A program made the position numbers and the translations under genes. Shown here in pieces: positions 24,289 to 35,363 of a stretch of DNA of 40,421 bases (its first letter is position 1; every line of letters begins with the position of its first letter). The notes under the pieces are model-generated. The model was not told the DNA's origin, ran no database searches, and saw nothing but the letters and a program-made list of their open reading frames with translations. The DNA lies in contig NMRA01000100.1 in assembly GCA_002633005.1 (NCBI GenBank), positions 618,603 to 659,023 of the forward strand. The letters run 5' to 3'. The stretch is from Phoronis australis. Lineage: Eukaryota; Phoronida; Phoronidae.

Positions 24289-24525
24289 CATGCACGCACC
24301 CAGCCTTTAATGTGGGGAGTTCGAATTTCTGACGTTGTGGACCTTTTGCTGACAAAAAAATCGGGGGGACTGAAAAAAATGGGGTACCACACTACGCCTT
24401 TTTAGTGGACTTCTGTCTCGTTTTCTCAGACTTTTGGTACTGCTCTGACGCAGACCTTTTCGCTCACTTCTTCAAATGGGGGGGCTCATTCGAGCCCCCC
24501 GAGAACCCCCCTGGGTGCGAGCATG
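24289..24525. mobile_element. Small TIR element (237 bp) with internal GC-rich hairpin
   Basis: 15-bp TIRs with one mismatch bound the block: CATGCACGCACCCAG at 24289-24303 and CTGGGTGCGAGCATG at 24511-24525. Near the right end a strong hairpin forms from GGGGGGCTC (24479-24487) and GAGCCCCCC (24492-24500) around a 4-nt loop. Its G/C runs stand out sharply from the AT-rich surroundings. The outermost four bases are CATG at both ends, like family A, but the internal sequence is unrelated. No clear target duplication beyond that is visible. It is a MITE-like, non-coding element. Confidence 0.6.
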
Positions 24526-25119
24526 AGTTGAGCCTTAAATCATAACCAGTCTCCTATCAAAGGATTCTGAAAAAAATTCTGATTTCCATGGCTGTAAGTT
24601 CCTGATCCTATTATTTGATTATTGTGATAACTGCATTCACGAAGCCCCTGTGAGTTGACTTCTCGGTCATGACAAAAATGGTACCATCTGTGGTGACCTG
24701 TATTCAGTAGACATATGACATTAGCTGTGATTTGCTTCATATCATACTTCAAAGGTAGCTTATCAGATTAACACCAGTAATGTGTGTTAGTTTGATGAGG
24801 TACCCTACTTCACGTGTCATCCCTTTTGTTACTACCTGTGCTGATGTAAAAAGTGATGTATTCTCCTCTTCCAAGCTGCTGACTCTTATCAGTTTCAGCA
24901 GGTACATCTTGGGAAAATAAACGTTTCTTTAGTATGATATTCAATTAGAAATAAAATCTGTTGCCTTTTGTTTCTACGCGTATTTTATATGGCAAAATAT
25001 AAGGGGATTTTTTCTGCATTTTATTACTTGGTAAAATTAAATTTCTCCAAGTATGACTGCTTGGTCATACAATTTTTTGTTTGTTTCTTTATTTGCAAGC
25101 TATAGATCGCAATTCTTAT
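24526..25119. other. No gene or repeat identified
   Basis: AT-rich sequence with short open frames only (for example 24540-24752 minus, 70 codons). Confidence 0.45.
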
Positions 25120-25800
25120 CGGATCAATGTGAAATTTACACGTAGCCTCCTGAATGCCGTGAAGCCTGTTTTTATTGATTGAAATCTGGTTCAAGATGGT
25201 GCTGTGGTGACCATTTTCCAATTTTTTTCGTTTCCAGAGCCATAGCTCCACTATTTCTGGTCGAATTTTTCTGTTGTTTTGGATAGGTCATCAAAAGCGC
25301 TATTGGCAGTGTCTTATTTGACTTTTTCTAGGTCTTACCATTCTTGAGTCATTTGAGATTTTCCGACGACTAGTTTTCAAAATTATTGAGCTTTTGTGCT
25401 GTATCTTCTGCGTTCTTTGATGGATTTCTCTGAAATTTGGTATGTGGATAGGTCTTTTCAAGTGCTATCAGCATTGTGAAACCCGTTTCTTGCTACAACT
25501 TATTGTTCTCTTGATATTCAAGGTTTACTGCTCACGTCACTGACTGCTCTTTTGTTGATGTTATTTATAGCTGCACTTTGTTAGCCTATGAAATTTGTGC
25601 TAAATGTTGCATTTTTCGTCTGATCGACATGAAATTTATGCTCAGTGTTTCCTTAGTCAATAGCCCAAGGATTTCTGTTCTTGGGTGAAATCGGCCGCAA
25701 GATGGCGCTGTGACGGCCATTTTGTGAATTATGTTTGCGGACCTCTACTCCGCAATCCTTTAACTGAAACCTTTCAAATTTAATTAGTAATAAATCTCAT
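25120..25800 (+). repeat. Family G diverged repeat region, copy 2 with internal repeats
   Basis: Two diverged sub-units are visible. Around 25120-25380 the order is a GTGAAATTTACACG word, TTCAAGATGGTGCTGTGGTG, CCATTTTCC, then GAGTCATTTGAGATTTTCCG. Around 25620-25800 it is ATGAAATTTATGCTC, GCAAGATGGCGCTGTGACGG and CCATTTTGTG. A partial unit between them contains GATGGATTTCTCTGAAATTT. The pieces resemble 19236-19925. No coding signal was seen. Confidence 0.45.
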
Positions 25801-26040
25801 CAAGTGCTATCTAAAACGTTAGTTTCACCTTCCAGCTCACTTTTAAATTTTTAATTGATTTCATCAAGTGTCACTCCTGAGTTAATCCGCTTGGAAATAA
25901 TTGTTTAATATATGGTAATTTTTCAATTTTCAAAGATTGTTTTCAATGTAATGTTATGCTCTCGCACTGTGGAGTGAGTGTCCCACTATGGTCAGGCCTT
26001 TCAGAACAGAGGCAGCATACTTAACGCGATTATATTGTTT
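25801..26040. other. Nothing identified
   Basis: Short AT-rich spacer between family G sequence and family B copy 2. Confidence 0.4.
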
Positions 26041-26931
26041 CTTTCCCATACAGATCTTCTCCCTTAACAGGAATCCAAACTTCTTTGTACACATGGAAAC
26101 CGCGAATCGAAGACTTGACCAGTGTTAAAAGCATGTGCCCAAGAAGTGCGCGCTACATACATGTAAGCCTACCTGTCATTGGCAACTACATGAAACGGGT
26201 AGCATAGCATTGGCTAGAAATAAATATTGGCACTAATTTCCAAAAGTTTTTGATAACGTAAAAACTTTTGTTTATGCGTTATTTTTAAGAGGAACTATTT
26301 AATTAATCATAACTGGTCTTTTTAAAGTCAAATATCTGATAAAATGACCCGCTGATATCGAACACTTCCGCACCCTGACTCGAATATCCTAGTCTCCTTG
26401 ATTGCATTTACTCTGGCAAATGAACTCGGATGACACACACACGCTCGCTCACTCAGCACACACGCAGACGAACTTCAAAACAAACATCACGTGACAACAA
26501 CGTGTGTTTGTCCAGATTTTTCTCGTGTTCAGAGGGGTGAGATCTCGCGCAAATTCGGACTTAATCTGCAGTTATAAATCCCGACTCCAGTCCACAGGAA
26601 CTTAAAAATCTTAGAAGACTTAAGGAGAATTTTAGGTAATTTGTTGAGTCTAAACTCTATTATTATTCAATGATTGAAGTTGCCCTATCGACGATCGCAA
26701 GGCAGTGACGCAACAGTTGGTGAGCTTTCGCCATGGGATTCCGAAACAATTTTTTGAAAAAGGATCATAATTTAACAAGGAAGTTTGATAGCAGTGCACC
26801 ACAATTCTGTGGAAAGTCTGTCATAGGTTACAGGTATGTCACAGAGCATATATTTGATGAGTCCTAGCTTCCGATTTCACCCTTTTTGGAGACCGGGTTT
26901 CGACCGCCTTAGGCTACGGCACCTCCCCCCT

Positions 26932-27968
26932 CATGTCGTGAACACATCCACTAAAACAAGAAACTGTAGGAACACTGCATTTATCCACCTTCACTCTTAT
27001 CAGGCTTCTATTGTGAGTCAGCATGCGTGAATAATTGGCTGATAAGCCACCTCTGGAACGACTTTTGGCTGAATGGATGACCAGGCCATAAAATGATAAT
27101 TAGCCAAGACCAGTTACTATAATACAACAAAGAATAATGTCTTGCATCACCTAGCCTTGGTGGAANNNNNNNNNNNNNNNNNNNNNNNNNNNNNNNNNNN
27201 NNNNNNNNNNNNNNNNNNNNNNNNNNNNNNNNNNNNNNNNNNNNNNNNNNNNNNNNNNNNNNNNNNNNNNNNNNNNNNNNNNNNNNNNNNNNNNNNNNNN
27301 NNNNNNNNNNNNNNNNNNNNNNNNNNNNNNNNNNNNNNNNNNNNNNNNNNNNNNNNNNNNNNNNNNNNNNNNNNNNNNNNNNNNNNNNNNNNNNNNNNNN
27401 NNNNNNNNNNNNNNNNNNNNNNNNNNNNNNNNNNNNNNNNNNNNNNNNNNNNNNNNNNNNNNNNNNNNNNNNNNNNNNNNNNNNNNNNNNNNNNNNNNNN
27501 NNNNNNNNNNNNNNNNNNNNNNNNNNNNNNNNNNNNNNNNNNNNNNNNNNNNNNNNNNNNNNNNNNNNNNNNNNNNNNNNNNGCTCGCCGAATGAAAGTA
27601 ATCGTGAGTGTTGCTGTGTTGCAAAATCTCTTATCCTGGGCCGATTTGAAAAATTCAAAGTTGTACTCATATTTGTTTTCGCTCCTCTTTTCAAATATTA
27701 ACAGTAAAAACTACGTAAAGCTCTCTCCATAAAAAGTACAGTCTGCTAGCTAGATTGCAATCAGCTGATCATATCCGCATGAGCGAAGCCAATTATCCTC
27801 GCTCATGACTCGATGACTAGAGCTGCTTTGCGGCATCCCTTTGATCGTGAGCCGAGTGCGACTCAGCCAAGGTGGATAAATACGGTCGTTAAATTTTCCA
27901 TACCCCACCGTTTACCTTAACCACTGGGGTTAGGACCAATCTTATTTAGTGGGAATGTTCATAGCATG
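26932..27968 (+). mobile_element. Family A TIR transposon, copy 3 (nested in family B; contains N gap)
   Basis: Both ends are visible. CATG plus TCGTGAACACATCCACTAAA opens at 26932, and TTCATAG plus CATG closes at 27965-27968. The left TIR aligns with the inverted right end (CTATGAACATTCCCACTAAA) at about 14 of 20 positions. Positions 27166-27582 are N, so the interior is unknown and the true length may differ. A 5-bp change near 27887 breaks the minus-strand WKIELD frame that is open in copies 1 and 2. Confidence 0.87.
27166..27582. other. Assembly gap (417 N)
   Basis: A run of N inside family A copy 3. Any open frame drawn across it is meaningless. It hides the region that in copy 2 contains the family B and C sequences. 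Confidence 1.
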
Positions 27969-28018
27969 TGAAACGAATTTTCGAAGCTCCTTGGGCACTT
28001 ATTAGGGCGAATACAGTA

Positions 28019-31000
28019 TTTCCAAAGGGCAAGTATCATGAAGAAGGTGTGTGTTTTATGAAATGTTACCACCAAACAAAACTTCAAACAGAGAAAAAAG
28101 CAACGGTTGAGTTTCCAAGAAATTAGAATTAACTTTCAGCTGCTGAGTCCTTTGTGTGACTGTAAGCTGTGAGCCAGCTCACTACCACAGCATTACAATC
28201 ACAAGCTTGTTTGTCAAGTTTAATCAATCCTGATACTAGATCAGATGATGATGGGAATTTCTTGGTACAGTCCAGGGGAATGGAGCGTAACGAATTTACC
28301 ACTTATGGTATGATAGTTTATCACTGCTACATATCCAGTCCCAGTGTACCCTTTTCCTCACACTCATTCACCCATGCAACCACAGTGTATAGCGTATGAA
28401 TCATGGAAGGAGTCCTGTAAAGCCCACCTCCTTCCGTAACCACGTCGTCCCATAGTGGAAGCATGATCACCCATCAGTGTGAAACAATTGTAGTAAAAAG
28501 TCACATGCTTCATTTGCTCCATATATTTATAGCTGTAAACTAGATTGGTAAGATCCAACAAAAGTTGGTTACTAATACCGTACTCACAAGCTCCGCCTCC
28601 TTGTGAAAAGTCATGTGATATGCGACAAACAAACACGATGTCAGAAGCAAATACACAGTGGCGAAACGACGTTCCTGGTGGAATTGATGAGTGTTTTTTG
28701 CACTTTCCGAAAACGCTTCAACAAAGACAACAGGTGCAATTTTCAGCTGAAAATCGTACGTTCATGACTTGGGAATTTGTAAAGCTGCAACGATTTGTTC
28801 GAGGAAAAGTATTTCGGAGCCAGCGAAAATCCGAAGAACCCCACACGGGGTTCACCTTCACTTGAAAACTGACAAGGCCTGATCCGATATGTTCATGTAA
28901 AACTGGATATTAAAGTTGAATTATCTATACAATGCCATACTAGTAGATTTCAGAATATTTCGAACAAAATCAGTGAAGATTTTTTTATTCTGCCATCTGC
29001 TAAATTCCACCAAATGAAAAGTAGGTCACAACTTATTGTATTCTCCAGGTAAAGTTGTAGCACTGTTTATACTTTTCTAATCGTTGAGCGAAATATTCTG
29101 ATTAAAAAATCATGTTCATAGCTCACGCACATACTCGTCTTATCCAAGGCAAGCAGTTAGCTCCGGTAGGTCTAGGGCTGTGTCCAAAACTCAAATTAAC
29201 GCATGAAGTTGGCCGTCAGTGCACCATATAGATCAACCTTCTGATGAACTTCATATTTTTTGTAGTTTCATTGCATAAAGGTAGTTTGCATTTAATTTTA
29301 AACGTAACATTGATCACAAAGCTGTGGTATGTTAACAAAAATGGCAAGTCTGTAGTGGCAAAAAGTGGTCATTTGCAAAAATAACTAAAATTGTTTTTAA
29401 AGCTTAATAAATCCAAGTGTCTGAACAACTACAAAATGAGTTCTCCTTAACTCTACAGGCGTAGTGTATACCACAAGATCTCATCAAAAGTAATTCAACA
29501 GTTTATTTTTTGTGACAGCTCAAACAGGCTTTAAGTTCAGTAGTCTAGTGCCCTCCCAGCATGCGCCGATCGAATCTTTCAATTTTGGTGAGAAGTTCAG
29601 TTGAATGCCAGCCTACGAGTATATGAATAACAAAAAGTGTACCTGTGCTACGAAACAGAATGATGTCTGTTATAGGTCGAAGTAAATCAGACAGGCCTGC
29701 AGTATAGCCACCAAACTGAAAAGTACATATCTTTGAACAAATATATTAATTGTATGTTTAACCTTCGAGTATGAGCAACATTGTTAAGTTTAGCTGCTCG
29801 TGTGGCCGTCCACACAGTTTGATTCGTCTTTTACCGTGACAGTTGACAACACTTTTCGGCTTAGGAAATGCTAAAAAAAATGACGGGATATTCTTTTAGA
29901 GCTATATAGTGGCTGACTCAGAGCTACATGCGCCATATCAACACCATTTCACTATTCTTGTATCGCAAAATTTTTCGAGTTATAGACTAAAATAAGCTTT
30001 ACCTACAATTACATTGTTTGTCAGGTAAAATGGCGGCTTGGAAACGCAAACGAAGGTGTGTCAAGAATGCTGCGTTCTGATAGGTTAGTTAAGCCGTAGC
30101 GCATAATCCTGGCGAGAGGTCAAACTTGAAACTCAAAAAACGGTGGGCAGCAAGCCAAGCATGGGCGCTTAAAAACAAACGTTTTGGAGAAGTCAGGGAT
30201 GGGCGCTTACCCGAACGGTCAATCAGTTTCATGCAAAGGTTGTTATAATTACATCTGACTTCATATCAGCAGATTGTAGACAATGCAGAATGGCCTTAAC
30301 TTCTAAAATGGAATGATCTTGCATTTTAGGTGCTAAAATTTGCGTGAGACAGACGTTTGCAAAGACATGGGCGCTTTCAAAGGAGTCTCGGTTGTATAAA
30401 TTGGGGGTTGATGTTGAAGCAAGGATGGGCATTTAAAAGTGAAAATTTGGAAATTTCGGGGTGGGGGTAAGCTTATAGCATGTGCGCTAAATTCGAACAT
30501 GGGTGCTAACCCGGACAAGTACTTTAAGCTACCAGTGTCACCCATATTTTGACCACTGTCTGGTTGAAACATTTGCCAACAGTTTGAACTTACACATTTC
30601 GTTAACATGAAGTTGACTCAAGCTGGGTGATTTTTAAAAAATTCCGAGTAATTTGTACGGTAAGGCTCCACTTATTTTATTCAAGAATAATTGCCAAAAT
30701 TGGTATTTTTCATTTTCGAAGGCTGATTACATCACTACAAATAGTGGAAATATTACCAAATGTCGTTTTGTGACATCTACACTGTACAGATTGTGTTAGC
30801 AACAGATTAGATTTTTGTAATCTTTATTTTTTGAAGAAGTTTGACAAAATGTAATTTTAATTGTCGACAACGTGACTGCTGGATGTGTTAAGATTTGCCA
30901 TAGCTTGATTTTGCTGCTCTGAAACTTTCGAATGCTGGAAACAGTCAGTCATATAGGAACATTTTAAGTACGTAGTACAATCTTGTTTGATTCTTTGGCA

Positions 31001-31385
31001 TTTTTTACAAGATCTCATGTGGAAAACACCTTTTGTGTCATATTTAGGTGAGGTAATGCAGGTGTGCAGTTTTACTCAATGGTTTATTTATCATGTTTTA
31101 TCACAGAACAGCTTAGTTTTATGTCACAGTTCCCTGTGTGTGGTAGTTGAGATTCCGCATACTTGTTTATGCAACTGAATCACCATGAGACACTATAAAG
31201 TGGATTTGTTGAGTATGGACTTATGTTGTGGTTCAGTTTAAACCTGTGAATTGGTATGAATGTGTTACCTATGAAGGACCTTGTGAGCTCTATAAAGACA
31301 TTGAAGGTACTAACATTAGACTGACCTGCCAGTGACTTACTGCTGTAAAATTTGTCTCAGCTTGTTCCAAACTCAGTCGAGAAAC
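28019..31385. other. No firm gene; weak exon candidate and GGGCGCTTA-rich patch
   Basis: Apart from the exon candidate at 28638-28733, no coding stretch is supported. Between about 30160 and 30520 the words GGGCGCTTA, GGGCGCTT, GGGCATTTA and GGGTGCTAA recur. They resemble the GCGCTTATTAGGG words at family B ends and those at 36715-36785, so this patch may be a decayed B end. Confidence 0.4.
28638..28733 (+). CDS. Weak candidate first coding exon (32 codons)
   Basis: An ATG at 28638 (context AACACGATGTC) opens 32 codons ending at CAACAG, immediately followed by GTGCAA, a possible donor. The exon would end on a codon boundary. Without splicing the frame continues to 28865. The encoded start, MSEANTQWRND, has no signal-peptide character, so it is unlikely to be the N terminus of the membrane protein at 35364. 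No homology is recognised. It could equally be chance in a slightly less AT-rich stretch. Confidence 0.15.
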
Positions 31386-31503
31386 GATGTTTGGTCTTCT
31401 TAAGAACTTACAGTTGGTTATTGCTCGAGATCCACGGAGAATGAATTGTAAAACCTTATCTCGAGCAATAACCAACTGTTAGGTCTTTCCAAGCCCAGAA
31501 ATC
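31386..31503. other. Long hairpin (22-bp perfect stem, 26-nt loop)
   Basis: Positions 31410-31431 (ACAGTTGG to CTCGAGAT) are perfectly complementary to 31458-31479. The stem continues imperfectly outward, for example AGAACTT against AGGTCT. The size resembles an animal microRNA precursor or a tiny fold-back element. A perfect 22-bp stem is unusual for a conserved microRNA, which normally has bulges, so a recent inverted duplication or a small-RNA source is as likely. I do not recognise the sequence as a known microRNA. Confidence 0.7.
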
Positions 31504-31696
31504 AGTCCTATTTTGACTAAGGAACAGTTATTTTGGACCAAATTTCACAATGGTAATGCTCTAAATCAACCGTTTGTTTTGGGACAGAAGGCTAGGCTTT
31601 AATGCCCCATAAGTTTTTGTCTGAAATGTCCAAAACTGATACAAGCCAGTTTTAGAATGTTTCTAAATGAAAGTCAACATCAGTCTAGCTGTGCTT

Positions 31697-32051
31697 CATG
31701 CTATGAACATTCCCACTAAATAAAATTGGTTCTAACCCCGGTGTTTAAGGTACACGGCGGGGTATGGAAAATTGAACTAGACCGTATTTATCCACCTTGG
31801 CCGAGACGCGCTCGGCTCATGCTCAAAGGAATGCCGCCAAGCTGCTCTATTCATCGAGTCACGAGCGAGGATAATTGACTTCGCTCATGCGGATATGATC
31901 AGCTGATTACAGTCTAGCCTAACAACTGTACTTTTTATGGAGAGAATTTTACGTAGTTTTTACTGTAATATTTGAAAAGAGGNTAAGAGTGAAGGTGGAT
32001 AAATGCGGTGTTCCTACAGTTTCTTGTTTTAGTGGATGTGTTCACGACATG
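31697..32051 (-). mobile_element. Family A TIR transposon, copy 4 (inverted, short form)
   Basis: Opens CATG-CTATGAACATTCCCACTAAA and closes TTTTAGTGGATGTGTTCACGA-type sequence with CATG at 32048-32051, so both TIRs are present. Outer parts match the other copies, but the interior is missing. The join from TTTGAAAAGAGG to TAAGAGTGAAGG is at the lone N at 31983. It is either a 355-bp internally deleted (MITE-like) copy or an assembly join that dropped the middle. The WKIELDRIYPPW frame persists here until a stop after SEDN. Confidence 0.85.
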
Positions 32052-33585
32052 CTTTTTCTTCTAAATGAAGCCTCCAGCAGTCCTGCAGTGCTTTAATGTC
32101 TTCTAAATGAATTATTCACTGGAGATTCAGTCTTGTCCTTAATCACGATGAGATACTAAAGTAAAGTACACTTACAAGTCACTCATCTCAGGAAGATCTG
32201 TTGAGTTAATACCCTAATAGTAACACAGCTACTAATTATTTTGTTTGCAATTGGTAAATATTGTGCCAAGTGTTCAGTGGGCTGTTCAATTAGCGGAAAT
32301 CTGTAATAAATCACCTCATGACAGTGTTGTACAGTCTCATCCTATAAATTATGGGAATATGATTAGTGATTACTGTGCAAGGTTGTTAAGTGTTGCCAGG
32401 ACTTATTAACAGATTGAATTGGACATCTGGGGCCTACTTAATGGTGTAATCTGTGATGCAAATTTGCACTGGTTTATTGGGTGTCCCACAAAATGTTAAC
32501 AAAAATATTCTGGGGTATGAATACCTGAAAATGGTTTTGCATGCTCCTCAGAATGAAAACGTCTCATTTCATTTTTCCATCCTATATTCAAATCAAATAC
32601 CTGTTCTATTGCGCTGTTACGTAACCATTCCCCTGGACTGTTAAAGCCAAGAAATTTCCAGCATCAATGTGTTGTTCGATTTAAACTTGACAAACAAGCA
32701 TATTGTGTTCAGTTGGTACACAATGCTATATGGTAGTTTGCCAGTCAGAACTTGCAGTCACTCAAAGGAATCGGCAGGTGAAAGTTAAGTCTGATTTCTT
32801 TGAAAGTCGACCTTTTTCTGTGTTCGAAGTTTTTTTGGTGGTAGTATTTCATATAAAACACACCTTCACGACAGTTGTTTAACGTAGTTTGGAAGTAGTA
32901 TTTTTAAATATCGATTAACATCAGGCGTGCTGCTTACAGCATACCATTGCTGGATTACGTGAGCTTATCAGATGAATGCCGAGACAATGCATCACATTCT
33001 CCTGCACAGCTTGTTACATATCAAAACCATTTTTAACAGTCAGCTGTGGCTCTTTTTCTAATTTCTGGGAACCATTTGGGCCCATCTATTCATGAATCCA
33101 CAGAGGGTAATCAGACAATCATCTTCTCAGCCACTACCATAAACCCTTTGTTAAGGTGTGTTTAGTTACACTGTTCAGCTGGAAGCCCAGTGTCCCACTC
33201 AGACTCCGAAGCTTCAGGAGTGTTGCCGTAGCCTCGGTGTTGCTGAAGCCTCGATCAATGGGAACACTTAACTTTGGTCTTGAATCAAAGGTTAACAGTG
33301 CAAGTTAAGTCCGGAGTAAAGAGGTGGATTTAACAGCGAATCATTGACTGACGCTATAATTTCAATGCCATCGGAGTTATTGGCAGGAGTCACTGCCAGC
33401 GTTTGCCAACAGCAGTTGGTGACTGGTTACTTTTTGTTAATGTTTTGTTTTAATAATTATTATTTTGGCAGTATAAGCACTGTGTTCCAGTTTATCCATG
33501 TATTTGTTAGATTCTTTAGCTTAAAAAAATCACTGAACGTATAGTGTACACAAAATTAGTTCCCACTATGCCATGACGGTGTATT
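32052..33585. other. No gene or repeat identified
   Basis: AT-rich sequence. Around 33190-33275 the words AGTGTCCCAC and TGGGAACACTTAACTT flank a less AT-rich stretch, and a related TGGGAACACT lies near 34367. They may be old element ends, but no target duplication is visible. Confidence 0.4.
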
Positions 33586-33805
33586 CCTGTTCAGTGACTT
33601 TATCAGACATAGAGGGTTGTGAGCATGTGAAAAATCTAGCTTCTTTGTTAACTGCCAAGCACAGTCTTTTGTCTGGTATGACAACAGGCAGGCCATTTAT
33701 CTACCAGCCTTATTACAGACCACTTGTGAACACAGGCAAACCCAGAGCAAATTTGTATGTTCGGAAAGAATAGATTGTCGTAACTTCGGTTGTAGTTGGG
33801 CGATT
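33586..33805 (+). mobile_element. Family B element, copy 4 (right-part fragment)
   Basis: Matches 18766-18966 in family B copy 3. Shared words are TTCAGTGACTTTATCAGACA, GAGGGTTGTGAGCATGTGA, TCTAGCTTCTTTGTTAACTG, CAACAGGCAGGC, CAAACCCAGAGCAAAT and TAGCTTCGGTTGTAGTTG-like sequence. Identity is high, about 85% by eye. The frame 33573-33773 is not shared with copy 3 and is not called as a gene. Confidence 0.75.
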
Positions 33806-35363
33806 TTGGCGATTCAAAAAATAACATGATCATTTGACGAGGATTTCAGAAATGCTATTGGTTTATGTTCAGATATGTTGTAACTTAACTTTTATTTTTA
33901 ACAGCAAAGCCCAGTCAGGCTTATAGATAGATATATTGGAGATTAGAGCAATTATCGAACAAAAGAGAGCTGGCCCTCCAATCATAAATTCCAGAATGGA
34001 GTTAATCAGTCATGCCAAGTGTATAAGATATTGGCTACAGGGGTCATCTTCCCAACTTGTTGTTGGGCTATAGAATCGAACAAGTTGGGAGCAACGGTGA
34101 AAACTCCGTAATGCCATACCACTTTTGTTTGCGTCAACTGTCAGCCTGGTCAAGAGTCAATTTTTTAATGTCATTTTCTAGTAGGTGAGAACTGTTGGCT
34201 GCCTTAGTGAAGTTGACATTCTAGATTTAAATTTGGGAGATTGGAGAGGTGCATGCCATTTTTAATGGCAAATTCAAACACTGATAAATACAGGTAGGCA
34301 TATGACCTAAGGTCATATTAACGCCGTCTCGCGATACCGTCGCTGAACTATAACACCAAAGCTGATGGGAACACTATCGCTTAACTTGGCGGTTGACCAT
34401 AGTTAAATTGCAGCTTTTGTAGTTGTGAACATGGGAAAGGTCTTTAGTACAGTAAATGTATACTACAAAAAGGATTCACAAAGAAATGCTTTCAGTGACG
34501 TTGCATGTTAATTTCGAAAGGCCTATTGTGTGCCAGGGACACCCATGATATACAGCTGCAAAATGCTAAGCCAATATTGGGACTTGTTATACCCTTCAAG
34601 CCCAAACTGTCTGCAAAGCAAACTTTGGGATTCGTGAAATATTAGAAAAACATTCTGAATTCCCAGAAAACCCAGACCGATGTCGGTCAATTTAACAGTT
34701 TTATTCAAGGGATTGTCCAGCTTGGGTTTCAGTCATACAAAGTTTGACTTTTTCAATGCAGGTAACTTTAGTAAATACACTTTCATGACAGCTAGCTGTT
34801 AGCGACATCTTTTGTTTGAAAAATGACTTAGTATATCTGACTACAACCAGCTGGAGCCTGGCTAGGAGAAGGAGTATCTCAAATCCGGTTCGTAATCAAC
34901 TTTCTTCAAATTAAAAAAATGAAAGCAATAGTAGCTTTTCTATGTTTTGAAAGCTCACTCCATGGTTAAAACATTTTGAAATTCTAGCACAAAATGCAAG
35001 CTATGCCAATGCCAAAGCAGACGACATTCAATGTAAAGCAGACGACCCTCAATGTCTTTCGTTAAATAATGTTAGACTTCTGTACACGAATCATTTGAAT
35101 CTCACACCGTATGACAATGGTGATTAGATGGTGTCAGTGGAAGTAAATTTTAAAAAATGTTGTGAAATAACACTTTCAAATTGCCGTCTAAGTTGCATGT
35201 GAAGTGCAGGTGGCATTGCAGGTCTGCCCAACAATGCTTTTTTGCCATTTAAAGCAACACCGACAGCTACTAATTATCACAAATTGACTATTTGGTATCC
35301 CAGTATACCAGCATGCACTGAATGTAACCAATACTGTGAGACCAATTGGCTTTTTTCTTCCAG
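33806..35363. other. Intergenic or intronic sequence with small palindromes
   Basis: A 12-bp perfect hairpin pairs TCCCAACTTGTT at 34050-34061 with AACAAGTTGGGA at 34079-34090. A palindrome, ATATGACCTAAGGTCATAT at 34300-34318, contains an everted pair of AGGTCA half-sites one base apart, the layout recognised by some nuclear receptors. Whether it is functional is unknown. The 3' end of this stretch is the intron before the exon at 35364. Confidence 0.4.

Larger units (their letters stand above)
26041..28018 (-). mobile_element. Family B element, copy 2 (inverted), interrupted by family A copy 3
   Basis: The reverse complement of 26041-26931 follows family B copies 1 and 3: GTACAAAGAAGTTTGG, TATTTATTTCTAGCCAATG, CACGTGATG, CTCAACAAATTACCTAAAAT, CACAGAATTGTGGTG and AAATCGGAAGCTAGG. 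At 26932 the sequence switches to family A. At 27969 it resumes as TGAAACGAATTTTCG, then TTGGGCACTTATTAGGGCG and the B terminus AATACAGTA. Other B copies read straight through this place (for example 37150-37205), so the B element was present first and was split by the A insertion. Confidence 0.85.

Noticed and set aside
24300-24345. tRNA-like GAGTTCGAATTTC box
   Set aside because: No cloverleaf arms around it; it lies inside the small TIR element.
27008-27732. Long frames of 157-228 codons on both strands
   Set aside because: They are mostly N; the apparent length is the assembly gap.
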